Origin: Pantoea sp. IMH
GTDB taxonomy: Bacteria; Pseudomonadota; Gammaproteobacteria; Enterobacterales; Enterobacteriaceae
Assembly (NCBI RefSeq): GCF_000599885.1
Contig: NZ_JFGT01000002.1
Span: 1,075,862-1,139,861 of the forward strand
Reading direction: 5' to 3'
DNA: 64,000 nucleotides
Positions 48,867-58,124 of the stretch are shown piece after piece. Both the position numbers and the translations under genes were made by a program. The notes under the pieces were generated by a model that had not been told where the DNA came from, did not search any database, and saw only the letters and a list, made by a program, of their open reading frames with translations. Numbering within the stretch: position 1 is the stretch's first letter; each line of letters starts with the position of its first letter.

Positions 48867-49838
48867 ATGAACACTGTAGGTACGCCGTTACTTTGGGGCA
48901 GTTTCGCTGTCGTGGTGCTGATTATGCTGGCGATTGACCTGTTATTGCAGGGACGTCGTGGCGCACAAACAATGACCTTCAGGCAGGCGGCCGTCTGGTC
49001 GCTGGTCTGGGTATCCGTCTCTCTTCTCTTTGCCACCGCCTTTTACTGGTACTTACAAGGCACCGCTGGCCCTGAAATCGCCCATACCCAGACACTCGCC
49101 TTCCTGACCGGCTACGTGCTGGAAAAAGCGCTGGCCGTGGATAACGTCTTCGTCTGGCTGATGCTGTTCAGTTACTTCTCCGTACCGGCGGCCCTGCAAC
49201 GGCGCGTGTTGATATACGGTGTGCTGGGCGCGATTGTCCTGCGTACTATTATGATTTTCGCCGGGAGCTGGCTGGTGTCTGAGTTTGCCTGGATCCTGTA
49301 TGTGTTTGGCGTGTTCCTGATTTTTACCGGTATCAAGATGGGTATGCCTGGTAAAGAGGGTGAAGAAGCCGTTGGCGACAAGCCGGTTGTTCGCTGGTTA
49401 CGCAGCCACCTGCGGATGACTGACAACCTGGAAGGGGAGAAATTCTTCGTCCGCCGCAACGGCATTCTCTTTGCCACGCCGCTGTTTCTGGTACTGATTA
49501 TGGTGGAGCTGAGCGACGTCATCTTCGCGGTAGACAGTATCCCGGCTATCTTTGCCGTGACGACCGACCCCTTTATCGTGCTGACCTCTAACCTGTTCGC
49601 CATCCTTGGCCTGCGTGCCATGTACTTCCTGCTGGCAAACGTGGCCGAGCGCTTCTCCATGCTTAAATATGGTCTTGCCGTGGTGCTGGTCTTTATCGGG
49701 GTTAAGATGCTGATCGTCGATTTTTACCACATCCCGGTGGCCGTCTCCCTGAGTACCGTCGGCGGCATCCTCGCCCTGACGCTGCTGATTAATACCTGGG
49801 TTAACCGCCGCAACGATCGCCGGTTAGCGGGCAAATAA
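48867..49838 (+). CDS. alx: TerC family membrane protein, manganese exporter Alx
   Basis: A 323-residue inner-membrane protein of the TerC family; E. coli Alx takes part in Mn2+ homeostasis and is induced at alkaline pH. Family marks are [19 protein letters not shown] (paired acidic residues in a membrane helix) and [22 protein letters not shown]. About nine hydrophobic segments. ATG 48867 follows AGGAT; the 23 codons upstream in frame overlap the riboswitch and are rejected. Length matches E. coli Alx (321 aa). A hairpin follows the stop. Confidence 0.94.
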   Translation: MNTVGTPLLWGSFAVVVLIMLAIDLLLQGRRGAQTMTFRQAAVWSLVWVSVSLLFATAFYWYLQGTAGPEIAHTQTLAFLTGYVLEKALAVDNVFVWLMLFSYFSVPAALQRRVLIYGVLGAIVLRTIMIFAGSWLVSEFAWILYVFGVFLIFTGIKMGMPGKEGEEAVGDKPVVRWLRSHLRMTDNLEGEKFFVRRNGILFATPLFLVLIMVELSDVIFAVDSIPAIFAVTTDPFIVLTSNLFAILGLRAMYFLLANVAERFSMLKYGLAVVLVFIGVKMLIVDFYHIPVAVSLSTVGGILALTLLINTWVNRRNDRRLAGK

Positions 49839-49858
49839 CGCGCTCATTTTGTGAGTAA

Positions 49859-49892
49859 GGCCCGGAGTATGCAAAGTTAATGCATCTCCGGG
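49859..49892 (+). terminator. Hairpin after alx
   Basis: CCCGGAGTATGCA pairs with TGCATCTCCGGG (one bulge) around AAGTTAA, 20 bases after alx; no T-run follows directly. Confidence 0.55.
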
Positions 49893-50027
49893 CCAGGTTT
49901 CGCGACTTTTCGCTTTCCCTGCCACAACATTTCCTTATACTTCCCAGCGCAAACATGAGAATGCCGCTATGTTCAGCGCAACCGACGCTGACGCGCATCC
50001 CTATCACTATCACAGCTGGTTTCTACT

Positions 50028-51269
50028 ATGAGAATGGAAAATAATCGTCCGGGCCTGTTTTCTCGCCTGATGCAGGGCAGCCTCGTCGCCCAAATTATGA
50101 TTGGTCTGGTGGCGGGCATCGTGCTGGCGGGCGTTTCAAAAGATAACGCGCTGGCCGTTGGTCTGCTGGGCGATCTCTTCGTCAGCGCGCTGAAGGCAGT
50201 GGCGCCGATTTTGGTAATGGTGCTGGTCACAGCATCAATTGCCAGTCATCAGCACGGGCAGAAAACCACCATTCGTCCCATTATTATTTTGTATCTGCTG
50301 GGCACCTTCTGTGCTGCCGTGGTGGCGGTGGTGTTCAGCCATCTCTTTCCTCTGACATTAACCCTGACCAGGGCCACAACGGAAATCACGCCGCCTGGCG
50401 GCGTTCTGGCGGTTCTGCAGGGACTGCTTAAAAGTATGGTGGCGAACCCGATTGATGCGCTGATGAACGCCAACTATATCGGCATTCTGGTCTGGGCCAT
50501 CGGTCTCGGCATTGCCTTCCGCCACGCCAGCACCACCACACGCGCGTTCCTGAACGATATGTCCAGTGCGGTCACCGTGCTGGTGCGTATCGTGATTCGC
50601 CTGGCGCCTGTCGGTATTTTTGGTCTGGTGGCATCAACCCTGGCGTCAACCGGCTTCTCGGCGCTGCTCGACTACGCTCAACTGCTCTGCCTGCTGCTGG
50701 GCTGTATGCTGCTGATGGCGCTGGTGGTAAATCCGCTGCTGGTATGGTGGAAAATCCGGGCGAACCCTTATCCGCTGGTGTTTACCTGCCTGCGTGAAAG
50801 CGGCGTGACCGCCTTTTTCACCCGCAGCTCCGCCGCCAATATCCCGGTGAATATGGCGCTGGCGAAAAAGCTGGATCTGGATGAGGATACCTACTCTATT
50901 TCGATTCCCGTCGGGGCAACCATCAGTATGGCGGGGGCGGCAATCACCATTACGGTACTGACGCTGGCGGCGGTCACGACGCTGAACATTCAGGTCGACT
51001 TTGGTTCCGCAATCCTGCTGAGCCTGGTCGCTTCAGTGTGCGCCTGCGGAGCCTCTGGCGTGGCGGGCGGTTCACTGCTGCTGATCCCGGTGGCCTGCAA
51101 TATGTTCGGCATTCCCGATGATATCGCCATGCAGGTGGTCGCCGTGGGCTTTATTATCGGCGTACTGCAGGATTCCGCCGAAACGGCGCTGAACTCCTCC
51201 ACCGATATTCTGTTTACGGCGGCGGCCTGTATGGCTGAAAAACGCCGGGAAGCCCAGAAAGCAGTCTGA
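50028..51269 (+). CDS. sstT: Serine/threonine:sodium symporter
   Basis: A 413-residue inner-membrane DAACS-family transporter importing serine and threonine with Na+. Marks are [63 protein letters not shown], the [20 protein letters not shown] helix and [15 protein letters not shown], which line the transport site. Length is close to E. coli SstT (414 aa). Start could be ATG 50028 or 50034. In E. coli the uxaCA-exuT-exuR region lies between here and yqjA. Confidence 0.95.
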   Translation: MRMENNRPGLFSRLMQGSLVAQIMIGLVAGIVLAGVSKDNALAVGLLGDLFVSALKAVAPILVMVLVTASIASHQHGQKTTIRPIIILYLLGTFCAAVVAVVFSHLFPLTLTLTRATTEITPPGGVLAVLQGLLKSMVANPIDALMNANYIGILVWAIGLGIAFRHASTTTRAFLNDMSSAVTVLVRIVIRLAPVGIFGLVASTLASTGFSALLDYAQLLCLLLGCMLLMALVVNPLLVWWKIRANPYPLVFTCLRESGVTAFFTRSSAANIPVNMALAKKLDLDEDTYSISIPVGATISMAGAAITITVLTLAAVTTLNIQVDFGSAILLSLVASVCACGASGVAGGSLLLIPVACNMFGIPDDIAMQVVAVGFIIGVLQDSAETALNSSTDILFTAAACMAEKRREAQKAV

Positions 51270-51451
51270 GCGGTCGGCGCGTCCGGGTCATTGCGCCCGG
51301 ATGCGCCTGCTGCTTGCTGACTGGCGTTGATTCCCCTCTTTGCACACTCACTCCGGCTTCTCTTCCCCGCTCCGCTGAGAACCGTTCGTTCATTCGCAAG
51401 TATTCTGTCGCTATCTTTTATGCCGCTTGCGCGGCTATGTTCTCATGCAGC

Positions 51452-52930
51452 TTATTGGCTAAGCCCGACTGCGGCGTTTACCTGATTCAGCCGAACCAGT
51501 GACTGACGCATACCGTCAACAATAATGCGCTGCAGATGTGTCGTCACGGCGGCGGTAAGTCCCGGCACCTGCGTGAGATCCTCTCCCCAGTGCTGGCGGT
51601 TACTGAGCACGGCTTCAACCAGTTGCTGCGGCGTCAGCGCCCCCTTCTCCACCTTTGCCCAGAGATCGGCGAAAAGCGTCAGCCAGGCGGCGTCATCCTG
51701 CAACAGATAGCGCTCTTCACCACGCTTCCCGCGAAAGAAGGCCAGAAGCGCGGCCAGAGCAAACGACAGGCGTGCGGGAGGATGGCCAGAACGTGCCGCG
51801 CTGTTCAGCAGCTGTGGCAGCAGACGCGTGCGGAATTTGGTCATGCTGTTGAGCGCAATAGCCTGGAGCTGATGACGAATAAAGGGATTGCGAAAGCGGT
51901 TAATTACCGCATCTGCATAGCGATTCAGTTCACCCGCGGGCTGGGAAAGCGCCGGAATAATCTCCTCTCTCAGCACCTGGTCGATAAAACAGGCAACGTC
52001 AGCATCTTCCATCGCTTCCCCCACCGTATTCAGTCCGGCCAGGAAAGCCACCGGCACCATCGCCGTATGCGCGCCGTTAAGGATGGCCACTTTCTGTTCT
52101 TTATAGGGCGCGATATCTTCCACAAGTTTGATATTAAGGGGATAACTATCGTACCTGAGAAGATCTGCCAGCCATGCAGGACCCTGTATAACCAGCAGAT
52201 AGTAGACTTCGCCCGTGACCAGATAGTCGTCCCGGTAACCCAGCGACGCCTCGATCTCTGCGGCATCCTCTGGATAGCCCGTCACGATCCGGTCCACCAG
52301 CGTTGAACAGAACGTATTATGCTGCTCAACCCAGTGCGCGAAGGCCGCAGGCAATGCCCATTCGTCGGCATAGCGTAAGATTAACGTCCGCAGCGCCGGA
52401 CCATTCTCTTCTATCAGCTCACAGGGCAGCATCACCCATCCTTTGTCCTCATCACCATTAAAATGCTGCCAGCGCGCATAGAGGAGCTGGGTCAGCTTCG
52501 CCGGAAAACTGGCGGCTGGCGCGTCTGTCAATTTTTCGCCATGCTGATAGCTGATGCCTGACTCGGTGGTATTGGAAAAGAGCAGCCGGATATTTTCCTC
52601 TCTCGCCAGTGCCATAAAAGCGTCGTACTGTGCCTGTGGGTGGATCTCCTGATTAACGGAGCGGATAAGTCTGGGTTCGCTGACGATTTCTCCCGCCTCA
52701 TTCACGCCCCGGATAAGCGTGGTATACAGGCCATCCTGCTGATTGAGCGAGCGCTCCGCTGGAGTATTGCGGGGCCGGACAACGACGATGCCCGCATTGA
52801 GATCGGTATGCTCGTTCAGTAAATCAATTTGCCAGTCAATAAACGCGCGCAGGAAATTCCCTTCGCCAAACTGGATGATACGGGTGGGATACGCGCGACC
52901 GGGAAAATCCCTGCGGTTTACTCTCAGCAT
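51452..52930 (-). CDS. Tagaturonate reductase-like, second UxaB copy
   Basis: A 492-residue NAD-dependent dehydrogenase clearly paralogous to uxaB at 8520. Both share [41 protein letters not shown], the catalytic [16 protein letters not shown] stretch and YRDD/YQDS-type regions. It differs in the N-terminal tail and the C-terminal extension (residues past 470). It stands alone with no other hexuronate gene beside it, between sstT and yqjA, and has no ExuR-type site upstream. Tagaturonate reduction is likely, but a related substrate is possible. Confidence 0.85.
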   Translation of the reverse strand: MLRVNRRDFPGRAYPTRIIQFGEGNFLRAFIDWQIDLLNEHTDLNAGIVVVRPRNTPAERSLNQQDGLYTTLIRGVNEAGEIVSEPRLIRSVNQEIHPQAQYDAFMALAREENIRLLFSNTTESGISYQHGEKLTDAPAASFPAKLTQLLYARWQHFNGDEDKGWVMLPCELIEENGPALRTLILRYADEWALPAAFAHWVEQHNTFCSTLVDRIVTGYPEDAAEIEASLGYRDDYLVTGEVYYLLVIQGPAWLADLLRYDSYPLNIKLVEDIAPYKEQKVAILNGAHTAMVPVAFLAGLNTVGEAMEDADVACFIDQVLREEIIPALSQPAGELNRYADAVINRFRNPFIRHQLQAIALNSMTKFRTRLLPQLLNSAARSGHPPARLSFALAALLAFFRGKRGEERYLLQDDAAWLTLFADLWAKVEKGALTPQQLVEAVLSNRQHWGEDLTQVPGLTAAVTTHLQRIIVDGMRQSLVRLNQVNAAVGLSQ

Positions 52931-52960
52931 GTCAGCCTCCTTTTACGCTCAAGCTTAAGC

Positions 52961-52973
52961 ACAAGCGCTTTGT
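52961..52973. promoter_or_regulatory. LacI-type palindrome before uxaB2
   Basis: ACAAGCGCTTTGT is a near-palindrome centred on CG, the pattern of LacI-family operators, about 30 bases before the start codon. The cognate regulator is not in the window. Confidence 0.35.
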
Positions 52974-53246
52974 ACGTGCGGTTTCGTAAACAGCCACTAT
53001 GTAAAAGTTAACCCTCTGCTGTCGCGTGACTGCGGTGGACTTGCTGTCTCGATCACAAAAACCTGTTTTTAATCGGTTGTTAAGAACCGGTAAAACGTAA
53101 CAGGTGAAAACGCCGTTAATTGTTAACTTCTCTTCTCAAGGGCGGGAAAGCCACACTTTTCACCAGTAAACAGAAGCATGGCTGCCTGGCCGGAGGCTAT
53201 TAGTGTCAGCCTGTGTAAAACCTCTTTCCGCTAACCGCCAGCCACT

Positions 53247-53261
53247 GTAAAACATCGTTAA
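53247..53261 (+). promoter_or_regulatory. Candidate CpxR box upstream of yqjA
   Basis: GTAAA-N5-GTTAA matches 9 of 10 positions of the CpxR consensus GTAAA-N5-GTAAA. yqjA-mzrA are known CpxR targets in E. coli. It is about 210 bases before yqjA, so the placement is only suggestive. Confidence 0.35.
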
Positions 53262-53470
53262 TGCCGGGTTTCGCTGTCTCCGTTTACGGTTGTTTGTTAC
53301 AGTTAACCGCTATTTTTTACGGTTTGAGGCACAATCTGCAGGCCGCGTCGCTTTTCCGGCAAACCGATAAGACTTGTGTGTTCTGATTCCGCCTGCACCT
53401 ATAATGATGAATAATAATTCGTGACGGCCTTTGCCAGAACAACGCCAACAATGATGTTCAGGAATACCTA

Positions 53471-54148
53471 ATGGATATATTTAAAGATCTGATACATGCG
53501 CTTTGGCAACAGGATTATGAGTCGCTCGCCGATCCTTCACTGGTCTGGGCGATTTACTTTGTGCTCTTTATGATCCTTTTCCTGGAGAACGGGCTGCTTC
53601 CTGCCGCGTTTCTGCCGGGTGACAGTTTACTGATTTTGGTTGGCGTGCTGATTGCCAAAGGCACGATGTCTTTTCCGCTTACGCTGTTAATCCTGACCAC
53701 GGCGGCCAGTCTGGGATGCTGGGTCAGCTATATTCAGGGCCGGTGGCTGGGCAATACGCCCACGGTGCAAAAATGGCTCTCTCATCTGCCCGCACAATAC
53801 CATCAGCGGGCCCACCAGCTTTTTCATCGTCACGGGCTTTCCGCGCTGCTGATAGGTCGCTTTATCGCCTTTGTACGTACGCTGCTGCCGACCATCGCCG
53901 GTCTCTCAGGCCTGAGCAATGCCCGTTTCCAGTTTTTTAACTGGATGAGCGGCCTGCTGTGGGTATTGATTTTGACCGTGCTGGGTTTCGCCATCGGCAA
54001 AACGCCCCTCTTTCTCAAATATGAAGATCAGCTTATGTTCTGCCTGATGCTGCTGCCACTGGTGCTGCTGGTCTTTGGCCTGTTTGGCTCACTGTACGTG
54101 CTCTGGCGTAAAAAGCGCAGCACGGACAATGGCAAAGGACACTCCTGA
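53471..54148 (+). CDS. yqjA: DedA family membrane protein YqjA
   Basis: A 225-residue inner-membrane protein of the DedA family, implicated in proton-dependent transport, membrane homeostasis and alkaline/drug tolerance in E. coli. Family marks are [33 protein letters not shown] and [20 protein letters not shown], which carry the conserved Glu, Asp and Arg residues. It overlaps mzrA by one base (TGATG), so both are one unit. Confidence 0.93.
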   Translation: MDIFKDLIHALWQQDYESLADPSLVWAIYFVLFMILFLENGLLPAAFLPGDSLLILVGVLIAKGTMSFPLTLLILTTAASLGCWVSYIQGRWLGNTPTVQKWLSHLPAQYHQRAHQLFHRHGLSALLIGRFIAFVRTLLPTIAGLSGLSNARFQFFNWMSGLLWVLILTVLGFAIGKTPLFLKYEDQLMFCLMLLPLVLLVFGLFGSLYVLWRKKRSTDNGKGHS

Positions 54149-54534
54149 TGCTGAGTCAACGCTGGCCACGCCTCTCTTTGCGGCTGCTTACCCTTCTCTT
54201 TGCTGGCGCTACCGCGCTGCTGATGGTGGCGTTTATCCCTGCACTGTTTCGCAACGAAACCGCACTGCAGATCCGCCCATCGCAACAGGGCATTAGCGTG
54301 CCCGACGGGTTCTATGTCTACCAGCGGCTTAACGCCAACGGCATCCATATCAAAAGCATCACGCCGGATAAAGATTCACTGGTAATCAAGTTTGATTCTG
54401 CCGAGCAAAGCAATGCGGCGGAAAAGGTGCTGCGTGACATGCTGCCTGAAGGCTTTGAGATCGCCCGAATGGGAAAAACGGCTTCGCTGGAGAAAAGTAA
54501 TCGCCTTCCCTCCTCTAAGCAGACGCTGGGATGA
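54148..54534 (+). CDS. mzrA: Modulator protein MzrA (EnvZ/CpxA connector)
   Basis: A 128-residue inner-membrane connector that, in E. coli, binds EnvZ and links Cpx signalling to EnvZ/OmpR. It has an N-terminal basic stretch, one membrane segment (LSLRLLTLLFAGATALLMVA) and a periplasmic part with RPSQQGISVPDGFYVYQRL, NANGIHIKSITP and FDSAEQSNAAEKVL. It starts on the last base of the yqjA stop. Confidence 0.9.
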   Translation: MLSQRWPRLSLRLLTLLFAGATALLMVAFIPALFRNETALQIRPSQQGISVPDGFYVYQRLNANGIHIKSITPDKDSLVIKFDSAEQSNAAEKVLRDMLPEGFEIARMGKTASLEKSNRLPSSKQTLG

Positions 54535-54698
54535 CGGGCGTCTGCCCGTCCCCTCTTCTGCGCTATCCCTAAGAATCTTCTCTCTTTTTGAGCTTTCCCG
54601 GTTTTATGACTATGCTTAAGTGGCTGATATTTCCAACCGGCAGCGACGGGAAAACCGGGACGTTCCAGCGGCCCAAACAAGGGAAGGTAGCGACCACT

Positions 54699-55073
54699 AT
54701 GATTTACCGCACGATTCTTGGCCTTGGCATTTTGACGCTAACCACTTTCACTCATGCAGCAGACTCCCTTTGTACGCAAAAGGCGCAGGATATTGAGCAT
54801 GAGATCGATCTGGCTCGCCAGAATGACAATCAACGCCGCGTGAACGGACTGGAACGAGCTTTAACGGAAGCGCGCGCGGGTTGCACTGATGAAAAGCTCG
54901 AATCTCTTCACCAGGCGAAGGTAAAAGCGCATCATCAGAAAGTGGAAGAACGCCAGAAAGCGCTGGACCAGGAAAAAGCGGAGGGTGATGACAGTCAAAA
55001 AATCACCAAACGTGAAGCTAAACTGGCTGAGGCCAGGCGTGAACTTAGGGAAGTCCAGGCAGCACCCTATTAG
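54699..55073 (+). CDS. yqjC: DUF1090 family periplasmic protein YqjC
   Basis: A 124-residue exported protein. Residues 1-20 are a signal peptide (MIYRTILGLGILTLTTFTHA). The mature part starts ADSLCTQKAQDIEHEIDLAR and is a charged coiled-coil-like helix (LERALTEARAGC; KVEERQKALDQEKAEG; KREAKLAEARRELREVQ). Function unknown. I choose ATG 54699 for the signal peptide; the longer frame adds 37 non-family residues. It begins the yqjCDEK group. Confidence 0.9.
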   Translation: MIYRTILGLGILTLTTFTHAADSLCTQKAQDIEHEIDLARQNDNQRRVNGLERALTEARAGCTDEKLESLHQAKVKAHHQKVEERQKALDQEKAEGDDSQKITKREAKLAEARRELREVQAAPY

Positions 55074-55120
55074 GTGCCTGACCATCTGGCTCTCACATCT
55101 GACTATTAAAGGAGTTTGTC

Positions 55121-55426
55121 ATGTCTAAAGACACCACATCTGAGCATCTGCGCGCCGAACTGAAAACGCTGGCGGATACGCTGGAAGAAGTGCTGAGCCA
55201 CACCGGCGATAAGTCAAGAAACGAACTGGATAAGCTGCGCAGCAAAGCGCAAAGCGCGCTGAAAGATACCCGTGCCCGCCTGGGCGATTCAGGCGATCGC
55301 ATCGCTAAAACTTCGCGTGAAGTGGCGGATCATGCTGACGTCTACGTGCGTGAAAATCCCTGGACCAGCGTAGGCATCGGTGCCGCCATTGGTGTGGTGC
55401 TGGGTGTTCTGCTGACGCGTCGTTAA
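55121..55426 (+). CDS. yqjD: Ribosome-binding inner-membrane protein YqjD (ElaB/YqjD family)
   Basis: A 101-residue protein with a long amphipathic/coiled N-terminal helix (LRAELKTLADTLEEVLSH; KSRNELDKLRSKAQSALK) and a C-terminal membrane anchor (TSVGIGAAIGVVLGVLL) ending in RR. E. coli YqjD tethers to the inner membrane and binds ribosomes in stationary phase. AAGGAG lies before the ATG. It is 2 bases from yqjE. Confidence 0.93.
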   Translation: MSKDTTSEHLRAELKTLADTLEEVLSHTGDKSRNELDKLRSKAQSALKDTRARLGDSGDRIAKTSREVADHADVYVRENPWTSVGIGAAIGVVLGVLLTRR

Positions 55427-55428
55427 TT

Positions 55429-55821
55429 ATGGCTAATTCTCCGCAAAGCCACGGCCCCGGCAAAGGGGTCATAGACATCGGTCAGCGCATTGTCACCACG
55501 CTGGTCGGCATCGTGGAAACCCGTGTGCGGCTGGCGGTGGTTGAGCTTGAGGAAGAGAAGGCCAATCTGATCCAGATGCTGATCATGATTGGCCTGACGA
55601 TGCTCTTTACCGCGTTTGGCCTGATGAGTCTGATGGTGCTGATCATCTGGGCCGTTGATGCTCAATACCGACTGATGGCCATCGGCGTCACCACCGGCGT
55701 ACTCTTTGCGCTGGCCCTCTTCTTCGGGCTCTGGACACGGGCAAAATCACGGCGCTCCACGCTGCTTAGCGCCACGCGCCGGGAGCTGAAGTCAGACCGT
55801 GAACTGCTGGAGGATGAGTAA
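55429..55821 (+). CDS. yqjE: YqjE family inner-membrane protein (DUF, Actinobacterial holin-X-like)
   Basis: A 130-residue protein with two membrane segments (QMLIMIGLTMLFTAFGLMSL; TTGVLFALALFFGLW), preceded by the amphipathic RIVTTLVGIVETRVRLAVVELEEE region and followed by a basic tail. It matches E. coli YqjE. Function unknown; adjacent yqjD and yqjK suggest a shared envelope role in stationary phase. The stop overlaps the yqjK start by one base. Confidence 0.9.
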   Translation: MANSPQSHGPGKGVIDIGQRIVTTLVGIVETRVRLAVVELEEEKANLIQMLIMIGLTMLFTAFGLMSLMVLIIWAVDAQYRLMAIGVTTGVLFALALFFGLWTRAKSRRSTLLSATRRELKSDRELLEDE

Positions 55822-56102
55822 TGAGCCGCGAGCGCGATCAACACAAAGCCGAACTGCTGCGCCAGATCCAGCAGCAGCGGCTCGATCTGAGCGCCGGTAA
55901 AAAACTCTGGCTGGAGCGCACCGCGCGCTACGATCGGGGCTGGCTGACGTTGGTTAATCTGCGTCGCTATGCTGCCGTAGGTAGCGGCCTGATGGCTATC
56001 TGGTCCGTCCGTAATCCGCGCATTATCACCCGCTGGGTGAAGCGGGGGCTTGGATTCTGGAGTACCTGGCGCATTGTGCGGACTTATCTGCCTGGGCGTT
56101 AA
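55821..56102 (+). CDS. yqjK: YqjK family protein
   Basis: A 93-residue basic protein with a charged N-terminal helix (RERDQHKAELLRQIQQQRLD) and one weak hydrophobic stretch near residues 50-65 (AAVGSGLMAIWSV). It matches E. coli YqjK by position and sequence pattern. Role unknown. It is the last gene of yqjD-yqjE-yqjK; a hairpin follows. Confidence 0.88.
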   Translation: MSRERDQHKAELLRQIQQQRLDLSAGKKLWLERTARYDRGWLTLVNLRRYAAVGSGLMAIWSVRNPRIITRWVKRGLGFWSTWRIVRTYLPGR

Positions 56103-56123
56103 GCGGTCTTCGCCTCACCGGAC

Positions 56124-56144
56124 TCTCCGGGCTTCGCCCCGGAG
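56124..56144 (+). terminator. Hairpin after yqjK
   Basis: CTCCGGG / CCCGGAG stem around CTTCGC, 21 bases after yqjK, followed by GGTTCAGTTTT. Confidence 0.55.
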
Positions 56145-56310
56145 GGTTCAGTTTTACTGAAAGACTATAACAATTTATCTCGCTTACAATCCTACCCCCG
56201 CCCGAATATTATCTTCCTCAACAAACGGCACCGCGTCTAACTTCGCGTCATGCCTGTAAAAACAGCCACTGGCTTTGTCGCCAGGCATACAATTATTGTT
56301 GGAGTAGATA

Positions 56311-56730
56311 ATGAAAAAATTCGAAGATGTAGGTTTTCTGATAGCGCGTATCCTGATGCCGGTGCTGTTTATCGTGGCTGGCTGGGGAAAAATCACCGGT
56401 TACGCTGGCACCCAACAGTATATGGAAAGCATGGGCGTTCCCGGCTTCTTTCTGCCACTGACAATCCTGCTTGAATTCGGCGGTGGCCTGGCGATTCTGT
56501 TTGGCTTTCTGACCCGTTTTACGGCAATCGTCACCGTGATTTTTACCCTGCTGACCGCATTCCTGTTTCACAGCGATGCCTCAGTGGCGGGCAACTCCAT
56601 TAACTTTATGAAGAACATGAGCATTGCTGGCGGTTACCTGTTGCTGTTTATTACCGGCCCAGGCGCTCTCAGCATCGATCATTTGCTGCGCAAAAAAACA
56701 AAATTGACTGGCGCGAAGGTGACAATCTGA
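56311..56730 (+). CDS. yqjF: DoxX family membrane protein YqjF
   Basis: A 139-residue inner-membrane protein with four hydrophobic segments. It starts MKKFEDVGFLIARILMPVLF and contains FIVAGWGKITGYAGTQQYM and LEFGGGLAILFGFLTR, typical DoxX marks. E. coli YqjF is induced by nitroaromatics through a YhaJ-controlled promoter. A copy of yhaJ lies nearby here (58125-59027), so similar control is possible. Confidence 0.92.
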   Translation: MKKFEDVGFLIARILMPVLFIVAGWGKITGYAGTQQYMESMGVPGFFLPLTILLEFGGGLAILFGFLTRFTAIVTVIFTLLTAFLFHSDASVAGNSINFMKNMSIAGGYLLLFITGPGALSIDHLLRKKTKLTGAKVTI

Positions 56731-56735
56731 AAAAA

Positions 56736-56767
56736 CAGGCGGGTCAGTCAGTTTGACTGCCCGCCTG
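56736..56767 (+). terminator. Terminator-like hairpin after yqjF
   Basis: CAGGCGGG-TCAGTC pairs with GACTG-CCCGCCTG (one bulge), ending at ACGCTTTT. Confidence 0.65.
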
Positions 56768-57012
56768 ACGCTTTTCACGCATCTGCCCAGCCCGGCAAAG
56801 ATCCGCTCCGGGTATGAGTAGTGTGATTACCCGCTCTGTTTTAATACTTCTCCAGGCTTTTACTATAATCGGCAGAGAGGTTGTCAGCAGGACTTACAGA
56901 CTCATTCCGGATGTGATCTTTATGGTGTGACATTTTCCACAGCGTTACCCGGGAAAAGCCACCACAATTAATTCCAACCGAAAACAGCGAAATCAACTGA
57001 AGGAGCCCGCTA

Positions 57013-58005
57013 ATGGGACAACTTATCGAGGGCGTCTGGCACGATAACTGGTACGACACCAAATCCACCGGTGGCCGTTTCAAACGCTCTGAATCCGCCT
57101 GGCGCAACTGGGTGACCGCAGACGGCCAGGCCGGCCCCACCGGTAAGGCTGGCTTTCAGGCCGAGGCGGGACGCTATCACCTGTATGTTTCCCTCGCCTG
57201 CCCCTGGGCGCACCGCACGCTGATTATGCGTAAGCTGAAAGGGCTTGAGCAGATGATTTCCGTCTCCGTCGTTCATCCGCTGATGCAGGAGAACGGCTGG
57301 ACATTTGACGAATCTTTCCCGGCGGCGACCGGTGACAGCCTCTATCAGAATGAGTTTCTCTATCAGCTCTATCTGCACGCCGATGAAAACTACACCGGAC
57401 GCGTCACCGTTCCCGTACTCTGGGATAAGCAGCAGAACACCATCGTCAGTAATGAATCAGCCGATATTCTGCGTATGTTCAACAGCGCTTTTGATGCCGT
57501 CGGCGCGCGTGCAGGAGATTACTATCCCGTCGCGTTGCGGGAGAAAATCGATGAGGTGAATAGCTGGGTTTACGATACGGTCAATAATGGCGTCTATAAA
57601 TCCGGGTTTGCGACGTCGCAGGAAGCGTATGATGAAGCGGTGACCGCCCTTTTCAGCTCCCTTGACCGTCTTGAACAGATGCTGGGACAGCACCGTTATC
57701 TGACGGGAGATCAGCTGACCGAAGCCGATCTGCGTTTATGGACGACGCTGGTTCGCTTCGATCCGGTCTATGTGACCCATTTCAAATGCGATAAGCATCG
57801 CATCAGCGACTATCTTAATCTGAACGGTTTCCTGCGGGAAATTTATCAGCTGCCCGGAGTGGCAGAAACGGTGGATCTTGCGCATATCCGTCACCATTAT
57901 TACCGCAGCCACACCACCATTAATCCGTCGGGTGTGATTTCCCTGGGGCCAGCCTTTAACTGGGATGAGCCGCACGGCAGGGACGAACGCTTCCGCGCAC
58001 GCTGA
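57013..58005 (+). CDS. yqjG: Glutathionyl-hydroquinone reductase YqjG
   Basis: A 330-residue glutathione transferase of the Xi class that reduces glutathionyl-hydroquinones. The catalytic Cys is in LACPWAHRTLIMR; QNEFLYQLYLHAD and the NESADILRMFNSAFD region match the GST fold, and a long C-terminal all-helical domain follows (TEADLRLWTTLVRFDPVYV). Length is close to E. coli YqjG (328 aa). In E. coli yhaH and yhaI follow; here they are missing and yhaJ is next. Confidence 0.95.
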   Translation: MGQLIEGVWHDNWYDTKSTGGRFKRSESAWRNWVTADGQAGPTGKAGFQAEAGRYHLYVSLACPWAHRTLIMRKLKGLEQMISVSVVHPLMQENGWTFDESFPAATGDSLYQNEFLYQLYLHADENYTGRVTVPVLWDKQQNTIVSNESADILRMFNSAFDAVGARAGDYYPVALREKIDEVNSWVYDTVNNGVYKSGFATSQEAYDEAVTALFSSLDRLEQMLGQHRYLTGDQLTEADLRLWTTLVRFDPVYVTHFKCDKHRISDYLNLNGFLREIYQLPGVAETVDLAHIRHHYYRSHTTINPSGVISLGPAFNWDEPHGRDERFRAR

Positions 58006-58020
58006 TTACCCGCCGTCGCT

Positions 58021-58045
58021 CTGCCGGACAAACGCTGTCCGGCAG
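58021..58045. terminator. Hairpin between yqjG and yhaJ (convergent)
   Basis: CTGCCGGACA / TGTCCGGCAG form a perfect 10-bp stem with a 5-base loop, 15 bases after yqjG. No T-run. Confidence 0.55.
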
Positions 58046-58124
58046 ACACTTTCCGTCCTTAGCGACAGAATCTGACTCGATTCCAGCCCATTAAACCGCG
58101 CCCATCCAGCCTGTCAGGCAGTGC

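Larger units (their letters stand above)
52931..53470. other. uxaB2-yqjA divergent intergenic region
   Basis: About 540 bases without a gene, holding a LacI-type palindrome close to uxaB2 and a CpxR-like site toward yqjA. An inverted repeat CGGTT-N6-AACCG lies at 53074-53089. No uxaA, uxaC, exuT or exuR remnant is recognisable. Confidence 0.45.
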
